A stretch of 64,000 nucleotides of DNA, from assembly GCF_024807145.1 (NCBI RefSeq), contig NZ_JANUCA010000005.1, positions 124,001 through 188,000 on the forward strand, written 5' to 3'. Within the stretch, counting starts at the first letter, position 1; each line of letters opens with the position of its first letter. The translations under genes and the position numbers were made by a program. The notes beneath the pieces were generated by a model. The model had not been told where the DNA came from. It searched no databases and was given only the letters and a program-made list of their open reading frames with translations. This DNA is from Microbacterium sp. AK031 (lineage in GTDB: Bacteria > Actinomycetota > Actinomycetes > Actinomycetales > Microbacteriaceae). This document shows, piece after piece, positions 46,601 to 53,710 of the stretch.

Positions 46601-47098
46601 CTCGCAGGTGCCGCTGCCTCCGATCGCGCCCGCTTCCTCCCCGGCACGACCGTGTCGGTGCAGCCTCCGCTGTTCACCGACCAGACGAGCTATGAGCAGT
46701 TGTCCGCCGATCTCTCCGCCACCGGCGTCTCCACGGATGACCACCCGATGGCGCATTTCCGTTCCGCTTTGGGTGAGCGGGGCGTGCTCACCGCCGCGCA
46801 GCTGAGCGAGCATGAGGTCGGCAGGCGCATCGAGGTCGCCGGTCTCGTCACCCACCGGCAGCGTCCGGCGACGGCGGCGGGTGTCACGTTCCTAAACCTC
46901 GAGGACGAGCACGGACTCGTCAACGTCGTCTGCTCGACGGGGGTCTGGAACCGCTATCGACGCATCGCGCGAGACTCGCCGGCTCTGATCGTTCGAGGCA
47001 TGCTGGAGCGCTCCCCCGAGGGCGTCATCAACGTGCTGGCAGATGGGTTCCAAGATCTGCGTACCGGGATCGAGCATCGATCTCGCGACTTCCGATGA
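43601..47098 (+). CDS. dnaE2: Error-prone DNA polymerase III alpha subunit DnaE2
   Basis: A 1165-residue C-family polymerase. The PHP domain begins at about 50 (ELHAHTSYSFLDGAS, AITDHDGFYG). The palm carries the catalytic aspartates in EEPDIDVDFDSGRR (about 461-467), the fingers GRGSAAASAVCYLLGIT precede it, and EVRGIGKPMAERIV and a C-terminal OB fold (IEVAGLVTHRQRPATAAG) complete the protein. DnaE2 carries out damage-induced mutagenesis with ImuA' and ImuB. About 45 extra, disordered residues (encoded about 46225-46390) separate fingers from the HhH part. Confidence 0.95.
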   Translation: MGWHNPPLTWKELEQTLSGRAPSEPAEPRPRPDPGPVSHRRVPTAPPTITPPEDAVPYAELHAHTSYSFLDGASSAEELLAEATRLGLTALAITDHDGFYGAARFAEVADLMKTRALAEGQRGAQSELQTVFGAELSLGLPAPQGGVPDPVGEHLLVLARGLEGYHRLSGAITRAQLRGGEKGRPIYDLDDLAASADGNWTILTGCRKGGVRQGLEAGDAAAPLRRLVDLFGRDSIAVELFDHGDPQDTRRNDALADLATAHRLPVVATNNVHYATPQRAGLAEAMAAVRAVRSMDDMDGWLPSHGAAHLRSGAEMTARFQRYPGAISHGLLIAAESAFPLRRARPDLPRQKVPEGHTSMSWLRRLVWDAVPARYPRLDADGRARIERELNVIEEKDFPGYFLIVHGIVTEAKRRGILCQGRGSAAASAVCYLLGITAVDPILYGLPFERFLASTREEEPDIDVDFDSGRREEIIQWVYSEYGRECAAQVANVIQYRPKNAVRDMARALGYSPGQQDAWSRQVDGWGADLMPVDGHDIPETVLEYAGEVLKAPRHLGIHSGGMVLTARPVGEVVPVEHARMENRTVIQWDKDDAAWMGLVKFDLLGLGMLAALQSCFELIAASTGESWTLETIPKEEPAVYDMLCRADSIGVFQVESRAQIGLLPRLQPRCFYDLAIQIALIRPGPIQGGAVHPFVRRKMEKDRIDEENRRRAASGEAPVPMDIPYPHPVLKLALERTLGIPIFQEQLIQMATTIGDCTADEADTLRRAMGSKRGLERIDSIRKQLYAGMERHGLSPEQADRIYEQIQAFSNFGFAESHSLSFALLVYASSWLKLHYPAAFLAGLLRSQPMGFYSASTLTADARRHDVEVRRPDLHASAATDSLEPLSLEDRSDSPAPTGRDSCRTYEQPTAPRFDRDAPDESAAHRRDGGFAVRLGLSEVRGIGKPMAERIVAEREANGPYRDLHDLVRRTDATSAQLEALATAGAFECLGLKRREAIWLAGAAASDRARFLPGTTVSVQPPLFTDQTSYEQLSADLSATGVSTDDHPMAHFRSALGERGVLTAAQLSEHEVGRRIEVAGLVTHRQRPATAAGVTFLNLEDEHGLVNVVCSTGVWNRYRRIARDSPALIVRGMLERSPEGVINVLADGFQDLRTGIEHRSRDFR

Positions 47099-47144
47099 GC
47101 GCTTCTCGGGCACCACCATTCCCGTCTTCTGCTATTTTCAGAGA

Positions 47145-47966
47145 ATGGTGAAATTAGATCGGATGCTGCCCCGCCCCGGCTGCAACCTGCGTTTCTCCGA
47201 CACTGAAGGAGAGGGCCACGCCGTCGTCTTCTCGCACGGTGCAGGTGTCGATCATGCGATGTTCGATGAGCAGGCACGCGCGGCGCAGGCAGCCGGTTTC
47301 CGGGTCATCTACGGGGATCTGCGCGGGCATGGCGCCTCTGTTCTCGATGACGGCATCCGCTTCCGCGCAGCGGACGTCATCGACGACCTCGTGTCGCTCG
47401 TCAGGCACCTCGGACTGGAACGACCGACGCTGATCGGCCATTCGCTCGGCGGCAACCTGTCGCAGACCGTCGTGAAGCGCCATCCGGATCTCGCCGGTGG
47501 GCTCGTCGTCATCGACTCCACCTGGAACGCCGGGTCGCTGACGACGATGGAGCGCTTCGGACTGCGCCTGGCCGCACCGCTTCTCGCGCTGGTTCCCTCG
47601 GGACGGCTCCCCGACTTCATGGCGAAGGCCTCCGCGACGACTCCTGCCGGAATCTCCTACGCCCGTGAGCGATTCGCGCGAATGCCGAAACAGGTGTTCC
47701 TCGACGTCTGGCGAGCCACACTCTCACTGGTCGATCCCGACCCGGACGCGCGGACGCCCGTGCCGCTCACGCTCATCCGCGGCGCGGAAGATCGCACCGG
47801 GAACATCCGTACGGCGATGCCCCAGTGGGCGCAGGCCGAGGGCATCACGGAACACGTCATCCCCGCGGCGGGCCACATCTCGACGCTCGATGCGCCGGAA
47901 GCGGTCACCGCCGTGATCTTGGAGACGCTCGCCGTTCAGAATCGGAGCAAAGAACATGGACGATGA
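47145..47966 (+). CDS. Alpha/beta hydrolase
   Basis: A 273-residue hydrolase. VVFSHGAGVDHAMFD is the oxyanion region, GHSLGGN (near residue 101) carries the nucleophilic Ser, and a late AGHISTLDAPE supplies the catalytic His. The acid is probably in LTLIRGAEDRTG. The substrate cannot be read. ATG 47145 is chosen because the family's N-terminal strand starts a few residues later; the longer opening to 47043 overlaps dnaE2. It overlaps the GbsR/MarR gene by 11 bases, so that protein may regulate this operon. Confidence 0.85.
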   Translation: MVKLDRMLPRPGCNLRFSDTEGEGHAVVFSHGAGVDHAMFDEQARAAQAAGFRVIYGDLRGHGASVLDDGIRFRAADVIDDLVSLVRHLGLERPTLIGHSLGGNLSQTVVKRHPDLAGGLVVIDSTWNAGSLTTMERFGLRLAAPLLALVPSGRLPDFMAKASATTPAGISYARERFARMPKQVFLDVWRATLSLVDPDPDARTPVPLTLIRGAEDRTGNIRTAMPQWAQAEGITEHVIPAAGHISTLDAPEAVTAVILETLAVQNRSKEHGR

Positions 47967-48387
47967 GCGTCAGAGATTCATCAACACCGTGGGTGAACTG
48001 CTCACATCCTGGAACCTCTCCCGCGCCACCGGCCGCGTGTACGGCTATCTGCTCGTGAGTGCAGAGCCCGCGTCGTCGGATGAGCTCCGTGCCGCGCTGT
48101 CGCTGAGCACGGGGGCGGTGAGCGCGTCCATCCGCGAACTCGTCTCGTGGGGGCTGGCACGGACCATCCCCCAGCCGGGCAGCAGACGGCTCCTCGTCGA
48201 GGCTGCAGGCGGATTCGAGCAGTTGCTCGCCGCGAGCCATGAGCGTGCGCGCGCGTTCGTACGCACGCTGCGTGCCGGCGAGGACGTCGTCGAAGGCGAA
48301 CAGGCCGTCTCGCGCCTGCGCGACGTCACCGACCTCTTCGAGGCCTACATCGATTCCGGAGATCGGATGCTGCGCGAGCGCACCTGA
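47956..48387 (+). CDS. GbsR/MarR-family transcriptional regulator
   Basis: A 143-residue protein with winged helix-turn-helix: GRVYGYLLVSAEPASSDELRAALSLSTGAVSASIRELVSWGL is recognisable in overlapping pieces at about residues 25-68, as in GbsR-type regulators. The C-terminal helix is acidic. It is translated together with the hydrolase. GbsR and MarR proteins usually repress their own operon; no operator stands out in the 46 bases before the hydrolase start. Confidence 0.82.
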   Translation: MDDERQRFINTVGELLTSWNLSRATGRVYGYLLVSAEPASSDELRAALSLSTGAVSASIRELVSWGLARTIPQPGSRRLLVEAAGGFEQLLAASHERARAFVRTLRAGEDVVEGEQAVSRLRDVTDLFEAYIDSGDRMLRERT

Positions 48388-48405
48388 CCGCCCGCATGCT
48401 CGCGC

Positions 48406-48786
48406 TCACCAGAAGCGCGGCGGCTCCGGCTCCGGGACGGTGTCAGCCCCGCCCCAGCGGAGCGCTTCGTCGCGTGCAGCGTCGGCCGCGGCATCCGCCC
48501 CGCGCAGCGCGATGTCAGCCTCCGCCGAACCCGGTCCGGTCGGTTCGATGAGAAGCGTCGTCGTGACGCCGCCTCTCGTCGGGGCGATCACGCACTCGAT
48601 GACTCGGCCTGTCCAGGTCGCGGCGCCCGCTGCCGGAGTCGCTTCCTGCCGATAGCGCACCCTGGTCTCCAGGTCGTGCAGCACGACGACGGATCGTGTT
48701 CCGGAGTCATCGACCCGCTCGACCACCTCGACGCGATGCCCGTGGGGAATCGGTGCCGGCACCGAGATCGTGATCGTCCTGTCCAT
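48406..48786 (-). CDS. Hypothetical protein
   Basis: A 126-residue protein, MDRTITISVPAPIPHGHRVEV at the start, with beta-rich character and a C-terminal ALRWGGADTVPEPEPPRFW. It has no signal peptide or membrane segment, and I recognise no family. It is antiparallel to both neighbours. The codon pattern (strong G/C at third positions) and lack of other good frames support it as a gene. Confidence 0.6.
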   Translation of the reverse strand: MDRTITISVPAPIPHGHRVEVVERVDDSGTRSVVVLHDLETRVRYRQEATPAAGAATWTGRVIECVIAPTRGGVTTTLLIEPTGPGSAEADIALRGADAAADAARDEALRWGGADTVPEPEPPRFW

Positions 48787-48876
48787 GGCTCCAGCCTATG
48801 AGCTCAGCGCCCGCAGACAAGTGGAATTGACGTCTTCACCGACCGATGCCAAGGTGAGGCACCAGGAGGTGCTGTC

Positions 48877-49065
48877 GTGCATGAGTACTCGTTCGTGAAC
48901 ATTCCGGTCGTCCGCCGTCGAGGAGGCACTGCATTGAAGGGCGATTACCGCGATGTGATCCATGACCGGGCCGCAGACGGCTGGGAGTTCGTCCAGGCGA
49001 TCCCGTTCGAAACGGACATGCACCCGCACCTCGATCTGGTGTTCACACGAAAGGTAGAACAATGA
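48877..49065 (+). CDS. DUF4177-like small protein
   Basis: A 62-residue protein, MHEYSFVNIPVVRRRGG at the start and GDYRDVIHDRAADGWEFVQAI in the middle, with LDLVFTRKVE at the end. This is the pattern of DUF4177, small alpha-beta proteins of unknown role. The GTG start has AGGAGGT six bases upstream, a strong site. Its stop overlaps the next start (ATGA). Confidence 0.78.
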   Translation: MHEYSFVNIPVVRRRGGTALKGDYRDVIHDRAADGWEFVQAIPFETDMHPHLDLVFTRKVEQ

Positions 49066-49574
49066 GACACCCGCTTCGCCTACTTCAGGCCTTCACGCTG
49101 TTCTGTGCCGGGCTCTTTGGCCTCTTCGTCTTCCTGGGCAACTTGATGGACTACGACTCGAACTATCAGTTCGTCAAGCATGTGCTGTCGATGGACACGA
49201 CATTCGAGGGCAACGCTCTCATGTGGCGCGCGATCACCGCCCCCTGGGTGTGGATGGTCGGATACATCGGCATCATCGTCGCGGAGGGCATCTTCGCTGC
49301 ACTAGGGCTGATCGGCGGCGTGAAGTTGTTCCTGCGGCGTCATGCGGACCTCGCGACCTTCGACAGGACACGCACCTGGGGCTACGCCGCCTACGCGATG
49401 GGGTTCGCGATCTGGTTCATCGGCTTCATCGTCGTCGGATCCGAGTGGTTCGCGATGTGGCAGTCCAGCAGTTGGAACGGCAAGGACACCGCCATGCCGC
49501 TCGCTATCCTCTGGGCAGGCTTCGCCGTGCTGCTCGCGCTGAACGAATCGGAGCACGCGGTCGAGGCGAAATAG
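49062..49574 (+). CDS. DUF2165 small integral membrane protein
   Basis: A 170-residue protein with four hydrophobic helices (about 8-28, 62-88, 103-128, 145-160). VFLGNLMDYDSNYQFVKHVLSMDTTF after the first helix is the DUF2165 signature. Function unknown. It is coupled to the DUF4177-like gene by a four-base overlap. Confidence 0.85.
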   Translation: MRHPLRLLQAFTLFCAGLFGLFVFLGNLMDYDSNYQFVKHVLSMDTTFEGNALMWRAITAPWVWMVGYIGIIVAEGIFAALGLIGGVKLFLRRHADLATFDRTRTWGYAAYAMGFAIWFIGFIVVGSEWFAMWQSSSWNGKDTAMPLAILWAGFAVLLALNESEHAVEAK

Positions 49575-49581
49575 ACTCCCC

Positions 49582-49881
49582 ATGCCCGCACCCCGTCTCG
49601 ATTCACGCGCGGGACGAACGTACTTGGCCGGGATCGCGCAGGGAGTGGCTGTCGGGCTGATGATCGATTCGTGGCTGGTCGTCGTGTACGCGCTGTGCGG
49701 CTCGCTGGTGTGGAACTGGGTCGTCCGTCCTCTTGAGGAGGTCGATCTCGAGGAGCGATTCGGCGCCGAATATGCCGAGTATGCGCGTGCGGTGCGGTGC
49801 TGGATGCCGCGGCTCACGCCTTTCCTTCCAGCACGTGAACATCCCGTGACTCAGCGGAGATCCACAGGCGCCGCCTTCTAG
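49582..49881 (+). CDS. Short ICMT/PEMT-like membrane protein
   Basis: A 99-residue protein. Two hydrophobic segments (about 13-45) lead to VRPLEEVDLEERFGAEYAEYA and a basic end, which is the C-terminal SAM-binding half of isoprenylcysteine-carboxyl-methyltransferase-like proteins. Family members normally carry two more N-terminal helices and about 150 or more residues, so this may be a degenerate or minimal copy. The nearest upstream gene ends seven bases before, leaving no room for a longer start. Confidence 0.65.
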   Translation: MPAPRLDSRAGRTYLAGIAQGVAVGLMIDSWLVVVYALCGSLVWNWVVRPLEEVDLEERFGAEYAEYARAVRCWMPRLTPFLPAREHPVTQRRSTGAAF

Positions 49882-49891
49882 CCTGGAGAGC

Positions 49892-50536
49892 ATGGATGCC
49901 GGAGCCGAGAACCTGAACGCGATCGCCGCCTGGGCGGTCACCCTCATGGAGACTCTCGGTGGCCCCGGCGCAGGGCTCGCCATCGCCCTCGAGAATTTGT
50001 TCCCTCCACTGCCGAGCGAGATCATCCTGCCACTGGCCGGATTCACCGCGGCACAGGGAACGCTCGGTCTCGTCGAAGTGCTGATCTGGACCACCGTCGG
50101 ATCGGTGGTGGGCGCGCTCGCCCTCTACGGCATCGGCGCGTGGCTCGGCCGGCGGCGGATGTACGCGATCGTCGAGCGGATGCCGCTCATCAAGGCGGCG
50201 GACGTCGAACGCACGGAGGAGTGGTTCGGCCGGCATGGTTCCAAGGCGGTCTTCTTCGGGCGCATGATCCCGATCTTCCGCAGTCTCATCTCGATACCCG
50301 CGGGTATCGAACGGATGCCGTTGCTGCGGTTCACGCTGCTCACGACGGCCGGCAGCGCGATCTGGAACACGATCTTCGTCGTCGCCGGGTACTTCCTCGG
50401 TGCGAACTGGCACGTCGTCGAAGAGTACGCCGGCGTGTTCCAGAAGGTCGTCATCGCGGTCGTCATCGTGGCCGTCGCCGTCTGGATCGTGGTGCGGGTG
50501 CGGCAGTTGCGGCGCAACAGGCTGGCCATCGACTGA
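49892..50536 (+). CDS. DedA-family membrane protein
   Basis: A 214-residue protein. ENLFPPLPSEIILPLAGF near residue 32 and the amphipathic FFGRMIPIFRSLISIPAG near 125 are the re-entrant-loop motifs of the DedA/VTT family, with several transmembrane helices. Members move phospholipids or undecaprenyl phosphate across the membrane. The specific lipid is unknown here. It is in the same direction as the ICMT-like gene, ten bases away. Confidence 0.9.
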   Translation: MDAGAENLNAIAAWAVTLMETLGGPGAGLAIALENLFPPLPSEIILPLAGFTAAQGTLGLVEVLIWTTVGSVVGALALYGIGAWLGRRRMYAIVERMPLIKAADVERTEEWFGRHGSKAVFFGRMIPIFRSLISIPAGIERMPLLRFTLLTTAGSAIWNTIFVVAGYFLGANWHVVEEYAGVFQKVVIAVVIVAVAVWIVVRVRQLRRNRLAID

Positions 50537-50563
50537 CGCGGATGAGCGGCATAGGCTTCCGGC

Positions 50564-50776
50564 ATGAAGCGCCGTCGAGTGGAGTCCTCAGCGATCCGCT
50601 CGATCGGCTATCACAGTGACCTCGCCATCTTGGAGATCGAGTTCACCAGCGGCGACGTCTACCGGTATCACGCAGTGCCGCCGTCGGTGCACCGTGCGCT
50701 GATGGATGCCGAGAGCAAAGGGCGCCACTTCGTCGCGCATGTCCGAGATGTGTACCCGACCGTACGGGTGATCTGA
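50564..50776 (+). CDS. KTSC-domain protein
   Basis: A 70-residue protein. SSAIRSIGYHSDLAILEIEF and VYRYHAVPPSVHRALMDAES, then GRHFVAHVRDVYP, match the KTSC domain (named for its similarity to a lysyl-tRNA synthetase C-terminal part). Biochemical role unknown. It is a stand-alone small protein 27 bases after DedA. Confidence 0.85.
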   Translation: MKRRRVESSAIRSIGYHSDLAILEIEFTSGDVYRYHAVPPSVHRALMDAESKGRHFVAHVRDVYPTVRVI

Positions 50777-50786
50777 AGGCTGCGCG

Positions 50787-50999
50787 TCACTCCAGCGGAC
50801 GATCATCGTCCTCCGGCACCTCGAGCGATTGCTCATGCAGGTCGGCAGGGTCGGCGTCGGCGCGGCTGCCGTCCGGCGGATCGGTGTCCGCCGTCTGCTC
50901 GGGGTCGAATCCATCCTCGAGCGCGGGCCGCTGCTGCTCCTGCACGTCGGCTTCCGATGCATCGCCGGTCGCACCTGAACCGTCACTTGTCCTCATCAT
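50787..50999 (-). CDS. Small acidic disordered protein A
   Basis: A 70-residue protein, very rich in Asp, Glu, Pro and Ala, with no hydrophobic core. GGGGAGGAG stands just before the ATG, so it is translated. I recognise no domain. It lies 17 bases downstream of a second acidic protein in the same direction and both share short phrases around ADPADLHEQ/DPADDPAQ, so they may be distant duplicates. Confidence 0.6.
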   Translation of the reverse strand: MMRTSDGSGATGDASEADVQEQQRPALEDGFDPEQTADTDPPDGSRADADPADLHEQSLEVPEDDDRPLE

Positions 51000-51016
51000 G
51001 CTCTCCTCCCCGTTGA

Positions 51017-51352
51017 TCAGGCGTCCTCGGGCGCGAGGTCGCCTTCGCCTTCGTCACCCAGGTCAGCGATCACAGGATCTTGCCCCTGCGATTCCGGCTG
51101 CGAGTTCGATCCGTGCAGGTCCTCTGCGGGCACCTCGTCGTCGGCCGCGGGGATCTCGTCAGGATCGCGCCCCGTCGCCGTCGTCACGTCGAGGTCATCC
51201 TCGGATGCGCCTTCATCGATTGCTTCCGTCCTGTCCCATTCGGCCTGAGCCGGGTCGTCGGCAGGGTCCTCCAGTGCGGTGGCATCGCGATCGCGAAGCG
51301 GCTGCACGCTCTCCGGATCGCCGGTGGATTCAGCGTTCGGTGTCGATGTCAT
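51017..51352 (-). CDS. Small acidic disordered protein B
   Basis: A 111-residue protein, MTSTPNAESTGDPESVQPLRD at the start, strongly acidic and predicted by eye to be disordered. AAGGAGGAG directly precedes the ATG. No domain or signal peptide is visible. Such proteins may be stress-related or binders of basic partners, but no function is supported. Confidence 0.6.
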   Translation of the reverse strand: MTSTPNAESTGDPESVQPLRDRDATALEDPADDPAQAEWDRTEAIDEGASEDDLDVTTATGRDPDEIPAADDEVPAEDLHGSNSQPESQGQDPVIADLGDEGEGDLAPEDA

Positions 51353-51525
51353 GTCTCCTCCTTGGTCTTGGGGGACGCGAGCGATGCGCTGATCCCACTG
51401 TGCTCAGTCTCCCCGGCCCAGCGCGAGGCGCTCAGGGGGTTGAAGATGCGGTGACCGACGGCTACAGTCCCCGGCGTCGTCGCCGAGATGACGCCCGGGG
51501 GCGGCCAGCGCCGTACGATGACCAG

Positions 51526-52230
51526 GTGGGGAGCGAAGCGCGCAGGATTCAGACGCTCGGCGTCATCGGCGCCGGTCGCCTGGGCACCGTGCTCGCTCGG
51601 CTCGCGGCATCCGCCGGTTATCGCGTCATCGTCGCCGGGTCCGGTGCTCCTGCTCTCATAGCTCCCGCGATGAGAGCCATCGGCGCGACCGCGGCGACCG
51701 TCGCGACGGTCGCCGCCGAGGCGGATGCCGTGGTGCTGGCGCTGCCGCTCGGTCAATATCGGATGCTGCCGGCCGAGGCGCTGCGCGGCACTCTGGTGAT
51801 CGACGCCATGAACTACTGGTGGGCGTCCGACGGCATCCGCGATGACCTGAGCGATCCACGCACGTCGACCAGCGAGCTCGTGCAGGCGCATCTCGTTGGC
51901 GCGCATGTCGTCAAGGCGCTGAGTCATATGGGCTACCAAGACCTCGAGGATGAAGCCCGCCCACCGGGGAGCCCCGGGCGCAAGGCGATCGCGATCGCCG
52001 GTGACGACGCGCAACAGGTCGCAATGGTCGCAGCGCTCGTGAACGATCTCGGCTTCGATCCGGTGCTCGCCGGGCCGCTTTCCGCCGGCATCATGCTGGA
52101 ACCGGGGGCCGAGGCCTTCGGCGCAGATGTCGAGGCGGCGCGGCTGCGAGAGATGCTCGAAGGCTTCCCTGCTTCACAACGGGGAATCGTCGTGGCGCGG
52201 GCGCGCGGCGAAGCATCCGGTCAGGTGTGA
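51526..52230 (+). CDS. NADPH:F420-reductase-like oxidoreductase
   Basis: A 234-residue Rossmann protein with GTG start. LGVIGAGRLGTVLARLAASAG binds NADP, VVLALPLGQY is the next strand, and IDAMNYWW near residue 100 is typical of this group. The fold is that of NADPH-F420 reductases (Fno/Npd-like) and of NADP-dependent dehydrogenases with the same N-terminal domain. The true cofactor partner is uncertain. The long open frame upstream to 50884 is antisense to the acidic genes and is not used. Confidence 0.75.
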   Translation: MGSEARRIQTLGVIGAGRLGTVLARLAASAGYRVIVAGSGAPALIAPAMRAIGATAATVATVAAEADAVVLALPLGQYRMLPAEALRGTLVIDAMNYWWASDGIRDDLSDPRTSTSELVQAHLVGAHVVKALSHMGYQDLEDEARPPGSPGRKAIAIAGDDAQQVAMVAALVNDLGFDPVLAGPLSAGIMLEPGAEAFGADVEAARLREMLEGFPASQRGIVVARARGEASGQV

Positions 52231-52245
52231 CGCGCGGCCGGATCT

Positions 52246-52908
52246 CTAGCGCAGCTTGGAACGCGCTTCTCGACGCACCGACGCGGCGAGACGGTCACCC
52301 ATCCTGTCGAGAAAGGCACGCACCTCATCGGGCGCGACCGCACCGGCATGCTTGAGTGCGATTCCGACCGGCTTGCTCACGATCGGATCGCTGTCCGCGG
52401 CGAGTTGCTCCGCGAGACGCAGCAGGTCGGCTATCCCCTCCGGATATGCTGGACGTGTGAAGGCGAGTGGCGCCGTCATCGCGGTTCGCCTGCGCAGGGG
52501 GTCCGCCGAGGCGGCGAGACTGAACAAGGGGGCGCGTGACCTGTCGCGAAGGAAGACGCCGATGACCCGAGGCGCCGATCGATCCACCATGTCCCAGGAG
52601 GCGATCGCGTCGTGTCGCTCCAGGTAGAGATCGTAGAGCTCCTCGCGCTCGGCCTCCGAGATCCGTGGGCGTCGCGCTCGGAAATCCATGATGCAGAACG
52701 CTGCCAGTCGCGGTTCATACGGCGTCTCATCGAGCAGTCGCATGATCTCGTCGAGCGGCATGGCGCTGTGCAGCTTGGCGAACTCGAACAACGTCCCCAT
52801 CCGGACACCGAGCACCTCCGCGCCACCTTGATAGTGCCGATTCGGATGGGCTTTCAGGTCCGCGACATGATGCAGATCGTCAAGCAGCGAGTTCGCCGTC
52901 GACTTCAT
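52246..52908 (-). CDS. AlkD-like DNA alkylation repair protein
   Basis: A 220-residue all-helical HEAT-like repeat protein. GVRMGTLFEFAKLHSAMPLDE, EPRLAAFCIMDFRARR, WDMVDRSAPRVIGVFLRD and SDPIVSKPVGIALKHAG match DNA alkylation repair proteins, where WDxVD-type residues lie in the catalytic cleft. The Trp-Asp pair is intact. It could excise alkylated bases, but several members are inactive. It follows the phosphatase gene by four bases in the same direction. Confidence 0.75.
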   Translation of the reverse strand: MKSTANSLLDDLHHVADLKAHPNRHYQGGAEVLGVRMGTLFEFAKLHSAMPLDEIMRLLDETPYEPRLAAFCIMDFRARRPRISEAEREELYDLYLERHDAIASWDMVDRSAPRVIGVFLRDRSRAPLFSLAASADPLRRRTAMTAPLAFTRPAYPEGIADLLRLAEQLAADSDPIVSKPVGIALKHAGAVAPDEVRAFLDRMGDRLAASVRREARSKLR

Positions 52909-52912
52909 GACA

Positions 52913-53590
52913 TCACTCCGGCGAGGCGGCCGCGTCGGCCTGGAGATGTGTCCTGGGAAGGTGCGAGATCGGGGGCACGTTGATGCCGAGGATGCGCGCG
53001 CGTCCCGGCCAGTTCGACTCCCCCGCATACGGAAAGTCGAGTTCGAGCAGCGCCGAATTGTCGAGCGCAGGGAAGATGTCGCGATACCAGTCGGGGTCGA
53101 GTCCGACGAGTTCGCAGAGCATGAGTCGCATCAGCGTCGCATGCCCGACAACGAGCACATGCCCATCAGGGAACTCGGCGGCGAGCTCATCGAGCACCGG
53201 CATGGCGCGGGCGATGCCGTCGCGGCCGGACTCCCCTCCCGGCAGTGGATGCTGCGCGGGCTGCCGCTCGAATTCGGCCCAGTCGTCGGGGAACGTCGCG
53301 GCCAGCTCCGCCGGAGACATCCCCTCACCGCGTCCGAAATCGATCTCCACGAGACGGGGATCGATGCGGAGCGGCAGGCCCGCGGCCTCAGCAGCGGGCT
53401 CTGCTGTCAGCCGCGCGCGGCCCAGTGGCGAGGCGACGATCGCGGCAAGTCCGGCGGTGCTCGCCCACGACGCGAGCCCGGCCGCCTGCGCGATGGCGTC
53501 AGGCACGAGAGCCACATCGGACGACCCCGCGTAGCGATGTTCGGCATGCCATTCGGTCTCACCGTGCCGGGCGAAGTAGAGCGTCGTCAT
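52913..53590 (-). CDS. Histidine phosphatase (phosphoglycerate mutase-like)
   Basis: A 225-residue protein. FARHGETEWH near residue 6 has the phosphorylated His, and VVGHATLMRLML near 150 the second His. SPLGRARLTAEP is the arginine block. Substrate is unknown; broad phosphomonoesterases of this family are common. ATG 53590 is chosen because the RHG motif follows directly. Confidence 0.86.
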   Translation of the reverse strand: MTTLYFARHGETEWHAEHRYAGSSDVALVPDAIAQAAGLASWASTAGLAAIVASPLGRARLTAEPAAEAAGLPLRIDPRLVEIDFGRGEGMSPAELAATFPDDWAEFERQPAQHPLPGGESGRDGIARAMPVLDELAAEFPDGHVLVVGHATLMRLMLCELVGLDPDWYRDIFPALDNSALLELDFPYAGESNWPGRARILGINVPPISHLPRTHLQADAAASPE

Positions 53591-53710
53591 GTGCTCTCCG
53601 ATCTGTTCCTCTGATCGTAGGTGCAAGCCCCTGCATCACTCGAACACACGTGCCCGGGTGGAGCAGAGCTAGTCTTGGGCCCACCGCGAATTCCGATCAA
53701 GGAGCACCTC

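Noticed and set aside
44609..46855. 748-codon open frame antisense to dnaE2
   Set aside because: It lies fully within dnaE2, reads as low-complexity antisense of a high-GC gene, and matches no family I know.
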